From the NCBI RefSeq assembly GCF_024397975.1, contig NZ_CP073745.1, forward strand, positions 2,816,501 through 2,880,500: DNA of 64,000 nt, in the 5' to 3' direction. Below the pieces are notes generated by a model. That model was not told the origin of the DNA, made no database searches, and was given only the letters and a program-made list of their open reading frames with translations. Positions 39,356 through 48,022 of this stretch are shown here, in pieces. A program made the position numbers and the translations under genes. The DNA is from Bacterioplanoides sp. SCSIO 12839. Lineage in GTDB: Bacteria > Pseudomonadota > Gammaproteobacteria > Pseudomonadales > Oceanobacteraceae. How positions within the stretch are numbered: the first letter of the stretch is position 1; every line of letters begins with the position of its first letter.

Positions 39356-39440
39356 CGCTGTCTCTCTTAATTCTCTTAGCTTGTTGAACGTTAACGCTTG
39401 TTTCGATTTACTTGTTTGAGTTACTTATTTTTGACCGGGC

Positions 39441-39581
39441 TCAGCGCCAATAACGCACTGAACCCGTTACAAATAAAGCCGTACCAAATAAATACGCAGC
39501 GCTAAATCGACCTGTATCAACAACGCTTCCAGCGTTAGCAGGTTGAGAATGAGTGATGTTTTGCATGCAGTGTGTTTCCAT
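39441..39581 (-). CDS. putative 46-residue small protein between attenuator and DAHP synthase
   Basis: A short frame begins with an ATG preceded by GAAGAGAG at a good distance. It encodes METHCMQNITHSQP... ending FGTALFVTGSVRYWR, with a hydrophobic aromatic-containing C-terminal half. It lies downstream of the attenuator terminator and 85 bases before the DAHP synthase start, so it would be co-transcribed when the terminator is read through. It could be a small membrane protein, a second leader, or chance. Confidence 0.35.
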   Translation of the reverse strand: METHCMQNITHSQPANAGSVVDTGRFSAAYLFGTALFVTGSVRYWR

Positions 39582-39638
39582 CGCATTGCTCTCTTCAGTG
39601 TGTGCCGTTTTTTGCTTCTGTTAAAAACGACGACCAAT

Positions 39639-39674
39639 AAAAAACCCCGACTGGCTGACTGCCAATCGGGGTTT
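39639..39674 (-). terminator. attenuator terminator upstream of the DAHP synthase gene
   Basis: On the minus strand a 14-base arm AAACCCCGATTGGC pairs with GCCAGTCGGGGTTT (one G-T pair) around the loop AGTCA, and TTTTTT follows. It sits between the aromatic leader peptide and the DAHP synthase gene, about 280 bases before its start, where only attenuation would make sense of it. Confidence 0.88.
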
Positions 39675-39784
39675 CAGATTCCCTGGTGGCAGTCTGGCTT
39701 TTCGCCGGGACTGCCTTTGTTGTCTCTGTGTTACAACTGGCGACCCGACTCCTGACTAAAATAGCCAAAGCCATACCACCAAAA
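39657..39784 (-). promoter_or_regulatory. attenuator with competing RNA pairings for aromatic amino acids
   Basis: Four arms can be drawn in the nascent RNA. Arm 1 (39781-39767, TGGTGG and GGCTTT) overlaps the control codons and pairs with arm 2 (39701-39684, AAAGCC and TGCCACCA). Arm 2 (GACTGCCA) can instead pair with arm 3 (39664-39657, TGGCAGTC). Arm 3 is also the 5' side of the terminator. An extra local hairpin GGCAGTC/GACTGCC (39715-39709 with arm 2) could protect the terminator after leader translation ends. This is the logic of trp-type attenuation: a ribosome stalled for Trp, Phe or Tyr should free arm 2 for antitermination. The pairings are read by eye and not energy-tested. Confidence 0.72.
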
Positions 39785-39877
39785 ATACACACGTGCGCCA
39801 GCGGTCAAGCCGTTAGCGGCTTGAGCTGTTTTGTGCAGGCTTCCCATCAGGAATGTACGTGTGTTTAAAATATTCAT
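39731..39877 (-). CDS. aromatic-amino-acid leader peptide upstream of DAHP synthase
   Basis: A 48-codon frame, ATG to TAA, encodes MNILNTRTFLMGS... with the run YFWWYGFGYF at residues 31-40: eight aromatic codons out of ten, covering Tyr, Phe and Trp. The stop lies 57 bases before the terminator stem. The composition and position are those of an attenuation leader. The start is not certain, as ribosome binding sites are weak both here and at the in-frame ATG of residue 11 (39847). Confidence 0.78.
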   Translation of the reverse strand: MNILNTRTFLMGSLHKTAQAANGLTAGARVYFWWYGFGYFSQESGRQL

Positions 39878-39959
39878 ACCCTGATATTAACGCTTTAAAC
39901 TGAGTTTGCAAGCCAGAATTTTCCTTATACCTGAAACTTGCGACCTGACTATTCTGTAT

Positions 39960-40877
39960 TTAAAGACTAATTCCAGACAAAAATCCCAGACTGACAGCAG
40001 CGGCGGAGGTGCGATTCTCAACAGCCAGCTTGCGAAAAATGGGCTCCAGATGTTTATTAACCGTTCGCGGACTCATCGTCAGAATCTGGGCAATATCCTG
40101 ATTACTCTTCCCCCGGGAAAGCCATAACAGCACTTCACTCTCCCGCTCAGTCAGCGAGAATTCCCGGCGTAACCGATCACATAAGTACAGGTCATCTTCA
40201 GCAACAAACGACAATAAAAACTCTCCGGGGTTGGGCTGTGCCAAAATACGAACATTCATGTTATGTCCTGCGACTGAAACCAGAGTCTGGCTACGCTTTT
40301 CTGGCTGACGAGCCAACCAGGTCAGCACGCCTTGTTGCTCCAATAATGCTGCCAGCTGCACGACATTGGTATCCCATTTGCCCAGTAGCTCCGAAGTATC
40401 TGATGTACACCAGAGAATTTCCCCTTTGAGATTGCAGGAAAAAGCCAACTGGCCAATTTCATTTAATGCATCACGAATACTTTGTGTTTTTCGTGCATTC
40501 GCCAGATGCACTTCAACCCTTGCCAGAACTTCTTCCAACACCAATGGCTTGGTCAGATAATCAACACCCCCGGTTTTTAATCCACGAACAATATCTTCAC
40601 TGTCACTAAGGCCTGTCATAAAAATAACCGGCACATCCTGAAGCTCCACGTTTTTCTTAAGAGCTTCACAGGTCGCAAAACCATCCATCTTTGGCATAAC
40701 CGCATCAAGCAGAATCAAATCCGGTTTCATCCGCTCGGCGATGGTCAATGCCTGTTCGCCATCCATGGCAACTAACACCGTATAGTTCTCAGCAGATAAT
40801 GCTTCATTTAACATCGACAGCGACTCAACCGTATCATCTACAATCAGAATCATTTTCTTGTTATCAACTGTTTGCAT
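39960..40877 (-). CDS. LuxR-type response regulator
   Basis: A 305-residue two-component response regulator. The receiver domain (about residues 8-125) has ILIVDD, the phosphorylated Asp58 in LLDAVMPKMDG and the Lys in TKPL. A middle PAS-like segment (about 140-230) and a C-terminal LuxR helix-turn-helix (LTERESEVLLWLSRGKSNQDIAQIL) follow. I chose the ATG at 40877, which overlaps the last codons of the histidine kinase gene by 14 bases, over an in-frame start at 41012. It is the obvious partner of that kinase and probably controls the divergent amide-use genes. Confidence 0.9.
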   Translation of the reverse strand: MQTVDNKKMILIVDDTVESLSMLNEALSAENYTVLVAMDGEQALTIAERMKPDLILLDAVMPKMDGFATCEALKKNVELQDVPVIFMTGLSDSEDIVRGLKTGGVDYLTKPLVLEEVLARVEVHLANARKTQSIRDALNEIGQLAFSCNLKGEILWCTSDTSELLGKWDTNVVQLAALLEQQGVLTWLARQPEKRSQTLVSVAGHNMNVRILAQPNPGEFLLSFVAEDDLYLCDRLRREFSLTERESEVLLWLSRGKSNQDIAQILTMSPRTVNKHLEPIFRKLAVENRTSAAAVSLGFLSGISL

Positions 40878-43800
40878 CGCTAAGTACCTTATTAGTGATT
40901 GAGATAATGCTGGCAAACCGATAATTTCTAACCAATTCCTGAAGTTCACGAATACAAGCATCACAGCTGAAGTCATCCAATGACTCCAATAATTTCTCCA
41001 TACCACTGACATAACCCAGCTCAGCCATATTATTCAGTTCTCTGGCCACAGCATCCGGTAAACAATCACAATTAATTGAAACATGCCGGGAAGTAACGGG
41101 TTTATCCTCCGCAAAATGCCAGCTAATGTTTAATGCGTTACCTACTTTATTGATCAGTGCCTGGTCACGAATAGGTTTAATCAAATAATCATTATTCGTT
41201 CGCTCAATGGTATTATCGGCACCCTGATCCTGAGCAGAGCAACGATCTTCAGCATCGGCAGAAACCATAATCACCGGTTGATTGAACTGCCGTTGACGAA
41301 GGGTTTTTAACAGTTCCCAGCCCGTCATACCCGGCATAGAAATATCCAGCAGAAAAATATCGACACTCACTTGATTCAATATATCCAAACAATGAAAGCC
41401 ATCGGTTGCTTCAATTACATCAAAATTTAACGACTGCAAAATCTCACTGACAAGACCACGATGCGATGCATCGTCATCAACAACCAAAACGACCTTTCGA
41501 TCACCTTCGTAACCAATAATCTTCTGGTGAGGCACAATGGACTTCTCAACAGGCCGGCTAACACTGGAAAGCATCATAGATAATCGAAACCTGCTGCCTT
41601 CACCCAGGCGACTATCAACGGTAATTTCACCTCCCATCACATCTGCCAACAACTGACTGATTGTAAGGCCAAGCCCTGTACCCGGTTTTTGTGGCGACCC
41701 CGGAGTGCGTACTCGCTCAAAAGGCTGAAATATTCGTGCTAATTCAATATCACCAATACCTGATCCAGTATCAATAATGCTGAAATCTGCAACCTGATTG
41801 CGATAATGCACAATAAAAGACACAGAACCGGATTCTGTGAATTTGATCGCATTGGACAACAAATTGATTAAGATCTGTCGCAAATGTTTTTCATCGGTTG
41901 TTACATACTCAGGTAAGAAAGGGGACGATTGATAAACAAACTCAATGCCTTTGCTTTCTGCCTGAAAGCGGAACATATCAGACAACTCCTGCAACAATAG
42001 CCGGATAGCAACCTCATCACGACGAATTTCCAGCCGCCCGGCTTCAATCCGCGAGATATCCAGTAGCCCTTCAATTAAATCAGCAAGATGGTCACCACTG
42101 CGCTTGATCAACTTCACTTTATTTAATTGTCCGGGAAGTAACTCCTCATCTTTTTCCAGTAGCTGGGTATAACCCAAAATAGAATTCAGAGGACTTCGAA
42201 GTTCATGGCTGATTCCACCCATATAGCGGCTTTTGGCCTGGTTAGCCGACTCAGCCATTTCTTTTGCCCGCTGTAACTCTCTGTCAGTTGCCTCATGGGC
42301 GCTGATCTCCTGTGTTAATAGTTCTGTTTGGGTTACCGCTTCTTCCAGTGCAAACTCTCGGCTCTCGTTCGCCAGTACGAATAGCCAGATCAGTACCCCA
42401 ATAATAATCAGCAATAAAAAATACACCTGAATCAGAGTAGCACCGACCAACCCCTGTCCTTCCACTCCTTCTGGCAATTGCATATGCACCAGCCAAAAAA
42501 GGGCTGCAACAATACACGCAATGATGGCTAATAAACTCGTAAACTGCATTAACCTTGGATTCATACGTTGCGCTATATTTTTTGGCAATATCGCTTGTAA
42601 CAAAGCCGCCATCTGGTCATTAAGCGTTGAACGGGTTTTACATTGATCGTGGCAGCGTGATTCAAGTGTGCAGCATAATGAGCAAATATTGCCTTCATAA
42701 GCAGGACATACTGCAATATCTTCATGGTCAAAATCGTTTTCACAAACGATGCAACGCAGCTGCTGGTTCTCATTGTGCAGAGGAATATGGTGTGGAATAA
42801 CGTCTCTGGCCAGGTAATATTTCCCTTTAGTAAACCAGGCAATCAAAGGAGAGGTAACAAAAGCTGTGATTAACGCAAAATAGGATGACATAGCCTGAGC
42901 GACTTCCCCGGCACTGCCGACAAAACAGATGATGCCAACAATGGATGCCAATAACATGGAGCCAAAGCCAACCGGGTTAATGTCGTAAAGATAGGCTCGT
43001 TTAAATTCGATGTGTTTGGGACTTAGCCCCAAAGGTTTATTAATAATCAAATCGGCAACCAAAGCTCCCACCCAGGCAACCGCAACATTCGAGTAAATAC
43101 CCAGAATCTGTTCCAGTGCTTCATAAACGCCCAGCACCATCAACAACAATGCAATGATGACATTAAATACCAGCCACACTACCCGACCCGGGTGACTATG
43201 GGTCAGACGCGAAAAAAAGTTAGACCAGGCAATTGAGCCTGCATACGCATTGGTAACATTAATTTTTATCTGACAAAGAAAAACAAAAATACCAGTTAAA
43301 GCCATTATCACTAAAGGCGATTCACTCATATAGCCAAAGGCAATGCGATACATATGGGTTGGATCAGCTGCTTGTTGTACTGACAAACCAGCCGTCAAGG
43401 CTAATACTGCTAAAAAAGAACCTGCCAGAAATTTAAGAGCGCCAACCACTATCCACCCGGGCCCTCCACCTAATAGAGCAATCCACCAGCGTTGCCTTTG
43501 CTGTTTGTTATTCCCCGTCTCCGGCAAAAATCTTAAAAAATCAACTTGCTCACCGATTTGAGCCACTAATGAAAAAACAACCGCTGAAGCGGCACCAAAA
43601 TAGATCACATTCAGGTCATTGCCACTTTCAGGTGCAATATTGCTGTTTTTCATCTCAATACCTGTAAACGCGACCCAGTCTAATGCCACCTGCCATTCAT
43701 GAGATAAAATAAAAATAAAAGGGGTTACTTGCAGTATTAGCCATAAGGGCTGTGTCCAGAGCTGAAACCGGCTGATCAGGCTAATGCCATGTGTGACTAA

Positions 43801-44292
43801 AGGAATAACAATAAGAGAGCTGAGAATATATCCGGCGGCCAATGGCAAACCAAACAAGATATCCATTGCTGATGCCAAAATAGCGGATTCCAAAGCAAAG
43901 AAAATAAACGTGAAGGATGCGTATATCAGCGAAGTAATGGTTGAACCAATATAGCCAAACCCCGCTCCACGACTGAGAAGGTCAATATCAACGCCATATT
44001 TTGCCGCATAATAACTGATGGGAATGGAAGTCAGAAAAATAATCAGAGAAACCACCATAATGGCGGCGACTGCATTATTGAAACCATACAATAAGGTAAT
44101 GGCAGCCCCAATCGCCTCAAGGGCAAGGAATGAAATAGAGCCCAAGGCGGTGTTGGAAACACGGACTGCAGACCATTTTCGGGCACCTTTTCCGGTAAAC
44201 CGCAACGCAAAATCTTCTAATGTCTGATTTGCAACCCAACGGTTGTAATTTCGCCGACGTTTAAATGCATATTGTCCGGCCATAGTGTCCAT
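40864..44292 (-). CDS. NCS1 permease-like sensor / hybrid histidine kinase fusion
   Basis: A 1142-residue single frame. Residues about 1-490 form a 12-helix domain of the NCS1 cytosine/purine/hydantoin permease family, with GYIGSTITSLIYASFTFIFF and KINVTNAYAGSIAWSNFFSR. A Cys-rich module at 514-551 holds eight Cys in C-x2-C and CC patterns and probably binds zinc. Two further helices (about 575-635) and a coiled coil follow, then HisKA with His696 (ISHELRSPLN), HATPase (NLLSNAIKF, GTGLGL) and a receiver with Asp983. The last 80 residues are helical with two more Cys pairs and no obvious HPt His. It likely senses, and perhaps transports, a small nitrogen compound and signals to the overlapping LuxR regulator. 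The divergent importer/formamidase genes suggest an amide as signal. Confidence 0.9.
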   Translation of the reverse strand: MDTMAGQYAFKRRRNYNRWVANQTLEDFALRFTGKGARKWSAVRVSNTALGSISFLALEAIGAAITLLYGFNNAVAAIMVVSLIIFLTSIPISYYAAKYGVDIDLLSRGAGFGYIGSTITSLIYASFTFIFFALESAILASAMDILFGLPLAAGYILSSLIVIPLVTHGISLISRFQLWTQPLWLILQVTPFIFILSHEWQVALDWVAFTGIEMKNSNIAPESGNDLNVIYFGAASAVVFSLVAQIGEQVDFLRFLPETGNNKQQRQRWWIALLGGGPGWIVVGALKFLAGSFLAVLALTAGLSVQQAADPTHMYRIAFGYMSESPLVIMALTGIFVFLCQIKINVTNAYAGSIAWSNFFSRLTHSHPGRVVWLVFNVIIALLLMVLGVYEALEQILGIYSNVAVAWVGALVADLIINKPLGLSPKHIEFKRAYLYDINPVGFGSMLLASIVGIICFVGSAGEVAQAMSSYFALITAFVTSPLIAWFTKGKYYLARDVIPHHIPLHNENQQLRCIVCENDFDHEDIAVCPAYEGNICSLCCTLESRCHDQCKTRSTLNDQMAALLQAILPKNIAQRMNPRLMQFTSLLAIIACIVAALFWLVHMQLPEGVEGQGLVGATLIQVYFLLLIIIGVLIWLFVLANESREFALEEAVTQTELLTQEISAHEATDRELQRAKEMAESANQAKSRYMGGISHELRSPLNSILGYTQLLEKDEELLPGQLNKVKLIKRSGDHLADLIEGLLDISRIEAGRLEIRRDEVAIRLLLQELSDMFRFQAESKGIEFVYQSSPFLPEYVTTDEKHLRQILINLLSNAIKFTESGSVSFIVHYRNQVADFSIIDTGSGIGDIELARIFQPFERVRTPGSPQKPGTGLGLTISQLLADVMGGEITVDSRLGEGSRFRLSMMLSSVSRPVEKSIVPHQKIIGYEGDRKVVLVVDDDASHRGLVSEILQSLNFDVIEATDGFHCLDILNQVSVDIFLLDISMPGMTGWELLKTLRQRQFNQPVIMVSADAEDRCSAQDQGADNTIERTNNDYLIKPIRDQALINKVGNALNISWHFAEDKPVTSRHVSINCDCLPDAVARELNNMAELGYVSGMEKLLESLDDFSCDACIRELQELVRNYRFASIISITNKVLSDANS

Positions 44293-44485
44293 CTCCAGTA
44301 AACATACAGCCCCAATATTTCAATTGCGCTGCTTTCAGCACTGGTTCAAACACATCCTGTGCCAATCCTTATACGTCAAATAACGTACCTCAATGAGACA
44401 GTCTCCTCATACCGGAAAAAGTACCGCTGGCGCATTCTGATCAGGCATCAATTCACATAGTTCAATCAGCAACAGGAGAGACGTT
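44293..44485. promoter_or_regulatory. divergent control region, sensor kinase / amide importer
   Basis: A 190-base gap between oppositely transcribed genes. It contains TACGT-6-ACGTA (44372-44376 and 44383-44387) and a compound palindrome, GAGAC-A-GTCTC inside ATGAG...CTCAT (44393-44410). Either could bind the LuxR-type regulator. No convincing -35/-10 pair was picked; an alternative sigma factor is possible. Confidence 0.5.
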
Positions 44486-45754
44486 ATGCATTCTGGCAAA
44501 CGTTCAACAGCGAACCCGCAACACGGTATAAAAAATCAGCAACGCCGCAGCTTGCTGAAGTCTTTATTAGCATTACCAGCCGCCATTGCACTGAGTGCAT
44601 CTGCAGTTGCCTCATCAGTAAACACCACAGGACTGGCTGTTACCAATGACACCGTGAAAGTGGGTATTCTTCATTCGGTCACAGGTACTATGGCAATCAG
44701 TGAAACCGGGTCGGTTCAGGCTGAAAAATTGGCGATAGAACAGATTAATGCCATGGGTGGCGTCTTAGGCCGTAAAATCGAATTCATTCAGGAAGATGGA
44801 GCCAGTGACTGGCCTACCTTTGCAGAGAAATCAAAAAAATTATTGGTTAACGATAAAGTGGCCGCTGTATTTGGTTGCTGGACATCAGCATCACGAAAAG
44901 CAGCGTTACCTGTTTTTGAACAATATAACGGCATGTTGTATTACCCGACCTTTTACGAAGGTCTGGAACAATCACCCAACGTGATTTACACCGGTCAGGA
45001 AGCCACTCAACAGATTCTTGAAGGTTTGGATTGGGCATCGGATAAAAAGAAAGCGAAAAAATTCTTTCTGTTAGGCTCTGATTATATCTGGCCAAGAACC
45101 TCGAATAAAATTGCCCGCAAGCACATTGAAAATAAACTGGGTGCTAAAGTCGTGGGTGAAGAGTACTACCCTCTTGGCCACACTCAGTTCAACTCCGTGA
45201 TTAATAAAATCAAATTAAAAAAACCAGATGTCGTGTTTATTTCTGTTGTCGGTGGTTCTAACGTCGCCTTCTATAAACAGCTGAAAGCCGCTGGTATTGA
45301 TATGACCAAAGAGAAACCTCTGTTTCTGACCATATCAGTGACTGAAGATGAAATTCTTGGCATTGGTGGTGAAAACATTGAAGGTATTTATGCCTCAATG
45401 AAATATTTCCAGAGTCTGCCAAACGATAATAACAAAGCTTTTGTAAAAGCCTTCAAAGAAAAATGGGGTGAAGACATTGTTATTGGTGACGTAACTCAGG
45501 CTGCGTATCTCGGCCCATGGTTGTGGAAAGCAGCGGTTGAAAAAGCCGGTTCATTCGATATTGATAAAGTCCGTGCAGCTTCTCCTGGCATCGAGTTAAA
45601 AACGGCTCCGGAAGGTTATGTCAAAGTTCACGAAAATCACCACTTATGGTCAAAAACCCGTATTGGTGTTGCCAAAACAGATGGGCAATATGATGTGGTT
45701 TACGAAAGTGCCGGATTAATCGAACCCAATCCATTCCCGAAAGGTTATCAGTAA
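44486..45754 (+). CDS. urtA: urea/short-chain amide ABC transporter substrate-binding protein
   Basis: A 422-residue periplasmic binding protein of the UrtA/FmdD family, with VKVGILHSVTGTMAISE, ASDWPTFAEKSKKLL and FGCWTSASRKAALPVFEQYN. The N-terminus has NQQRRSLLKSLLALPAA, a plausible twin-arginine signal. AGGAGA precedes the start. It begins the importer operon. The family binds urea in cyanobacteria and short amides in Methylophilus; since fmdA follows and no urease is present, formamide-type amides are the likelier ligand here. Confidence 0.9.
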   Translation: MHSGKRSTANPQHGIKNQQRRSLLKSLLALPAAIALSASAVASSVNTTGLAVTNDTVKVGILHSVTGTMAISETGSVQAEKLAIEQINAMGGVLGRKIEFIQEDGASDWPTFAEKSKKLLVNDKVAAVFGCWTSASRKAALPVFEQYNGMLYYPTFYEGLEQSPNVIYTGQEATQQILEGLDWASDKKKAKKFFLLGSDYIWPRTSNKIARKHIENKLGAKVVGEEYYPLGHTQFNSVINKIKLKKPDVVFISVVGGSNVAFYKQLKAAGIDMTKEKPLFLTISVTEDEILGIGGENIEGIYASMKYFQSLPNDNNKAFVKAFKEKWGEDIVIGDVTQAAYLGPWLWKAAVEKAGSFDIDKVRAASPGIELKTAPEGYVKVHENHHLWSKTRIGVAKTDGQYDVVYESAGLIEPNPFPKGYQ

Positions 45755-45784
45755 GGATTACCTGCTGTAACAACCATCGATTAC

Positions 45785-45820
45785 GCAGTGGGCGGCTCGT
45801 AGCCGAGCCGCCATCACTGC
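45785..45820 (+). repeat. strong hairpin between urtA and urtB
   Basis: GGCGGCTCG/CGAGCCGCC with a TAGC loop, extended by GCAGTG/CACTGC, lies in the 90-base gap after the binding-protein gene. Such hairpins usually protect the upstream message so that the binding protein is made in excess of the membrane subunits. Confidence 0.75.
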
Positions 45821-45844
45821 TTTATTAAACGGGAGTATCTGATC

Positions 45845-46771
45845 ATGTTTGCTGAATACACGATGACTGAGCTGACTTCAATTTTTGCGATGCAAGGGTT
45901 TGCCGGTCTGATTCTGTTTTCTGTTTTTGTATTAATGGCATTGGGGCTGGCGATTATTTTCGGCCAGATGGGAGTTATTAACATGGCTCATGGAGAATTT
46001 ATGATTCTTGGTGCCTATGTAACCTACCTGACCTCAAATTTATTTGAAGCCTACTTACCCTCACTGTATGGCAGTTATTTTTTCATCGCCATGATATTGG
46101 CTTTTATCACCACCGCAGCACTCGGAGCTTTGGTGGAATGGGGAATTATTCGCCACCTGTATAAACGTCCGTTAGATACCTTGCTGGCGACCTGGGGACT
46201 GAGCCTGATTTTACAGCAGTTATATCGTTCGGTTTTTGGTGCACGGGAAGTGGGTGTCACATTGCCCGATTGGCTGATGGGGTCTTATGCCATCACTGAC
46301 ATGATTGAAGTTCCCATTAACGGCATCTTTGTGATGGGGCTAACCATGGTTATCACCATTGCTGTGGCGCTAATGATGCAGAAGTCACGCCTTGGAAAAC
46401 AAACCCGAGCTGTGGTGCAAAATCGTCCTATGGCTGCTGCCGTTGGTATTAATACTGAAAAGGTAGACCGTATGACATTTGCCTTGGGCTGCGGTATTGC
46501 AGGTATCGCGGGTTCTGCTTTCACTATGATTGGTTCTACCGGACCAACGGCTGGGCAACAGTACATTGTCGATACCTTCCTTGTTGTTGTTTTTGGTGGT
46601 GCAGCCAGCCTGATTGGTACCGTCGCTTCTGCTTTCACAATTTCTCAGGCTCAGTCAACGATGGAGTTTTTCTTATCCGGATCGATGGCCAAAGTGCTGA
46701 CACTGCTTATTGTGGTCGTCATTCTGATGATTCGCCCTCAGGGCTTATTCACCTTAAAAATGCGCAAATAG
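45845..46771 (+). CDS. urtB: amide/urea ABC transporter permease UrtB
   Basis: A 308-residue membrane protein of the LivH-like branched-chain permease family, subgroup UrtB/FmdE. It shows MALGLAIIFGQMGVINMAHGEFMILGAY and GAASLIGTVASAFTISQAQS. The start is preceded by GGGAG. It pairs with UrtC to form the membrane channel of the importer. Confidence 0.92.
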   Translation: MFAEYTMTELTSIFAMQGFAGLILFSVFVLMALGLAIIFGQMGVINMAHGEFMILGAYVTYLTSNLFEAYLPSLYGSYFFIAMILAFITTAALGALVEWGIIRHLYKRPLDTLLATWGLSLILQQLYRSVFGAREVGVTLPDWLMGSYAITDMIEVPINGIFVMGLTMVITIAVALMMQKSRLGKQTRAVVQNRPMAAAVGINTEKVDRMTFALGCGIAGIAGSAFTMIGSTGPTAGQQYIVDTFLVVVFGGAASLIGTVASAFTISQAQSTMEFFLSGSMAKVLTLLIVVVILMIRPQGLFTLKMRK

Positions 46772-46780
46772 GAGTCTGCC

Positions 46781-48022
46781 ATGAATAAGCTAACCTTCTT
46801 TATTGAACGGTATCAGTTAAGCCATTTTATTATTCTGGCAGCTTTGATATTTGTTGTGATGCCTTTATTTCTCGATATTTTCCGCCTCAACCTGGTAGGA
46901 AAATATCTGACTTATGCCTTTGTCGCGCTGGGCCTGGTTTTATGCTGGGGTTATGGAGGAATCCTTAGCCTTGGCCAAGGTGTGTTTTTTGGTTTAGGCG
47001 GTTATTGCATGGCGATGTTTCTTAAATTAGAAGCATCCACGCCTGAAAATACTGCGATTCAGTCCACCCCTGGCATTCCGGACTTTATGGATTGGAACCA
47101 ATTAACGGCACTGCCCTGGTTCTGGGAACCCTTCAACAGTTTTGGCTTTACTCTGATTGCCATTATTTTAGTTCCGGCCGCGTTCGCCTTATTGATTGCA
47201 GTCGCCATGTTTAAACGTCGGGTTGGCGGAGTTTATTTTGCCATTATTACTCAGGCTATTGCAGCCATTCTGACTATTTTAATTATTGGTCAGCAGGGTT
47301 ATACCGGCGGTGTCAATGGCATTACGGATCTGCGAACCTTGCACGGTTGGGATATCCGTACCGATGAAGCTAAATACATTCTGTATTTTATCAATGGTTT
47401 ACTGTTATTCGCCTGTTTATTTGCTGCCCGCTACATCATTAAAAGTAAACTGGGACGACTATTGGTTGCCATGCGTGAACGTGAAGATCGGGTACGCTTC
47501 TCCGGCTACGATGTTTCAGCTTTTAAAATATTCATTTACTGCATTGCCGCTGTTTTCTCTGCCATTGGTGGTGCCATGTTCACCCTGCAGGTTGGTTTTA
47601 TGTCACCGACCTTTGTTGGCATCGTTCCTTCCATTGAAATGGTGATTTTCTGCGCCGTTGGCGGACGCCTTTCTATCCTGGGCGCGGTATATGGAACACT
47701 GTTAGTCAACTGGGCCAAAACCAGCTTTTCTGAAAGCTTCCCGGAACTTTGGCTATTTGCCATGGGTGCTCTGTTTATTGGCGTTGTGATGGCATTTCCA
47801 AATGGTATTGCCGGTCTTTACCAATCTTATGCAGCTCCCTGGATCAATAAATTCTTGAGGAAAAAACAACCTGTTAGTAACCAGGGTAATACCGGAATTA
47901 CACAGAGCACGGGAACGAATATAAGCACGAAAGAAATTTCTCAGGACGTCAGCGAAAAACCGGAAAGTGAGATTAAAACCTCATCTGATACAAAAGAGGA
48001 ATACAGCCATGCTGGAAGCTAA
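46781..48022 (+). CDS. urtC: amide/urea ABC transporter permease UrtC
   Basis: A 413-residue LivM-like permease with the opening LSLGQGVFFGLGGYCMAMFLK and GGVYFAIITQAIAAILTI typical of UrtC. The C-terminal tail of about 50 residues after the last helix is hydrophilic and low-complexity (Thr/Ser/Glu), longer than I would expect. GGAG lies before the start, 9 bases after urtB. The end overlaps urtD by 14 bases. Confidence 0.92.
   Translation: MNKLTFFIERYQLSHFIILAALIFVVMPLFLDIFRLNLVGKYLTYAFVALGLVLCWGYGGILSLGQGVFFGLGGYCMAMFLKLEASTPENTAIQSTPGIPDFMDWNQLTALPWFWEPFNSFGFTLIAIILVPAAFALLIAVAMFKRRVGGVYFAIITQAIAAILTILIIGQQGYTGGVNGITDLRTLHGWDIRTDEAKYILYFINGLLLFACLFAARYIIKSKLGRLLVAMREREDRVRFSGYDVSAFKIFIYCIAAVFSAIGGAMFTLQVGFMSPTFVGIVPSIEMVIFCAVGGRLSILGAVYGTLLVNWAKTSFSESFPELWLFAMGALFIGVVMAFPNGIAGLYQSYAAPWINKFLRKKQPVSNQGNTGITQSTGTNISTKEISQDVSEKPESEIKTSSDTKEEYSHAGS

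Larger units (their letters stand above)
39356..39959. other. long leader region of the DAHP synthase gene
   Basis: This 600-base interval before the DAHP synthase gene has no conventional gene. It contains, in transcription order (right to left), a possible promoter (TTGCAA, 16 bases, TAATAT, just before the leader ATG), the aromatic leader peptide, the attenuator, the terminator and the 46-codon frame. No TyrR-like box was recognised. Confidence 0.6.

Noticed and set aside
39595-39792. 65-codon minus-strand frame overlapping the attenuator
   Set aside because: It reads through both strands of the attenuator stems in another frame, without a ribosome binding site; the aromatic frame at 39731-39877 explains the region better.
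40864-44292. Possibility that the permease-kinase is two genes joined by a sequencing error
   Set aside because: The frame is continuous, the linker carries an ordered Cys module and coiled coil, and the kinase part has no independent start with a ribosome binding site.
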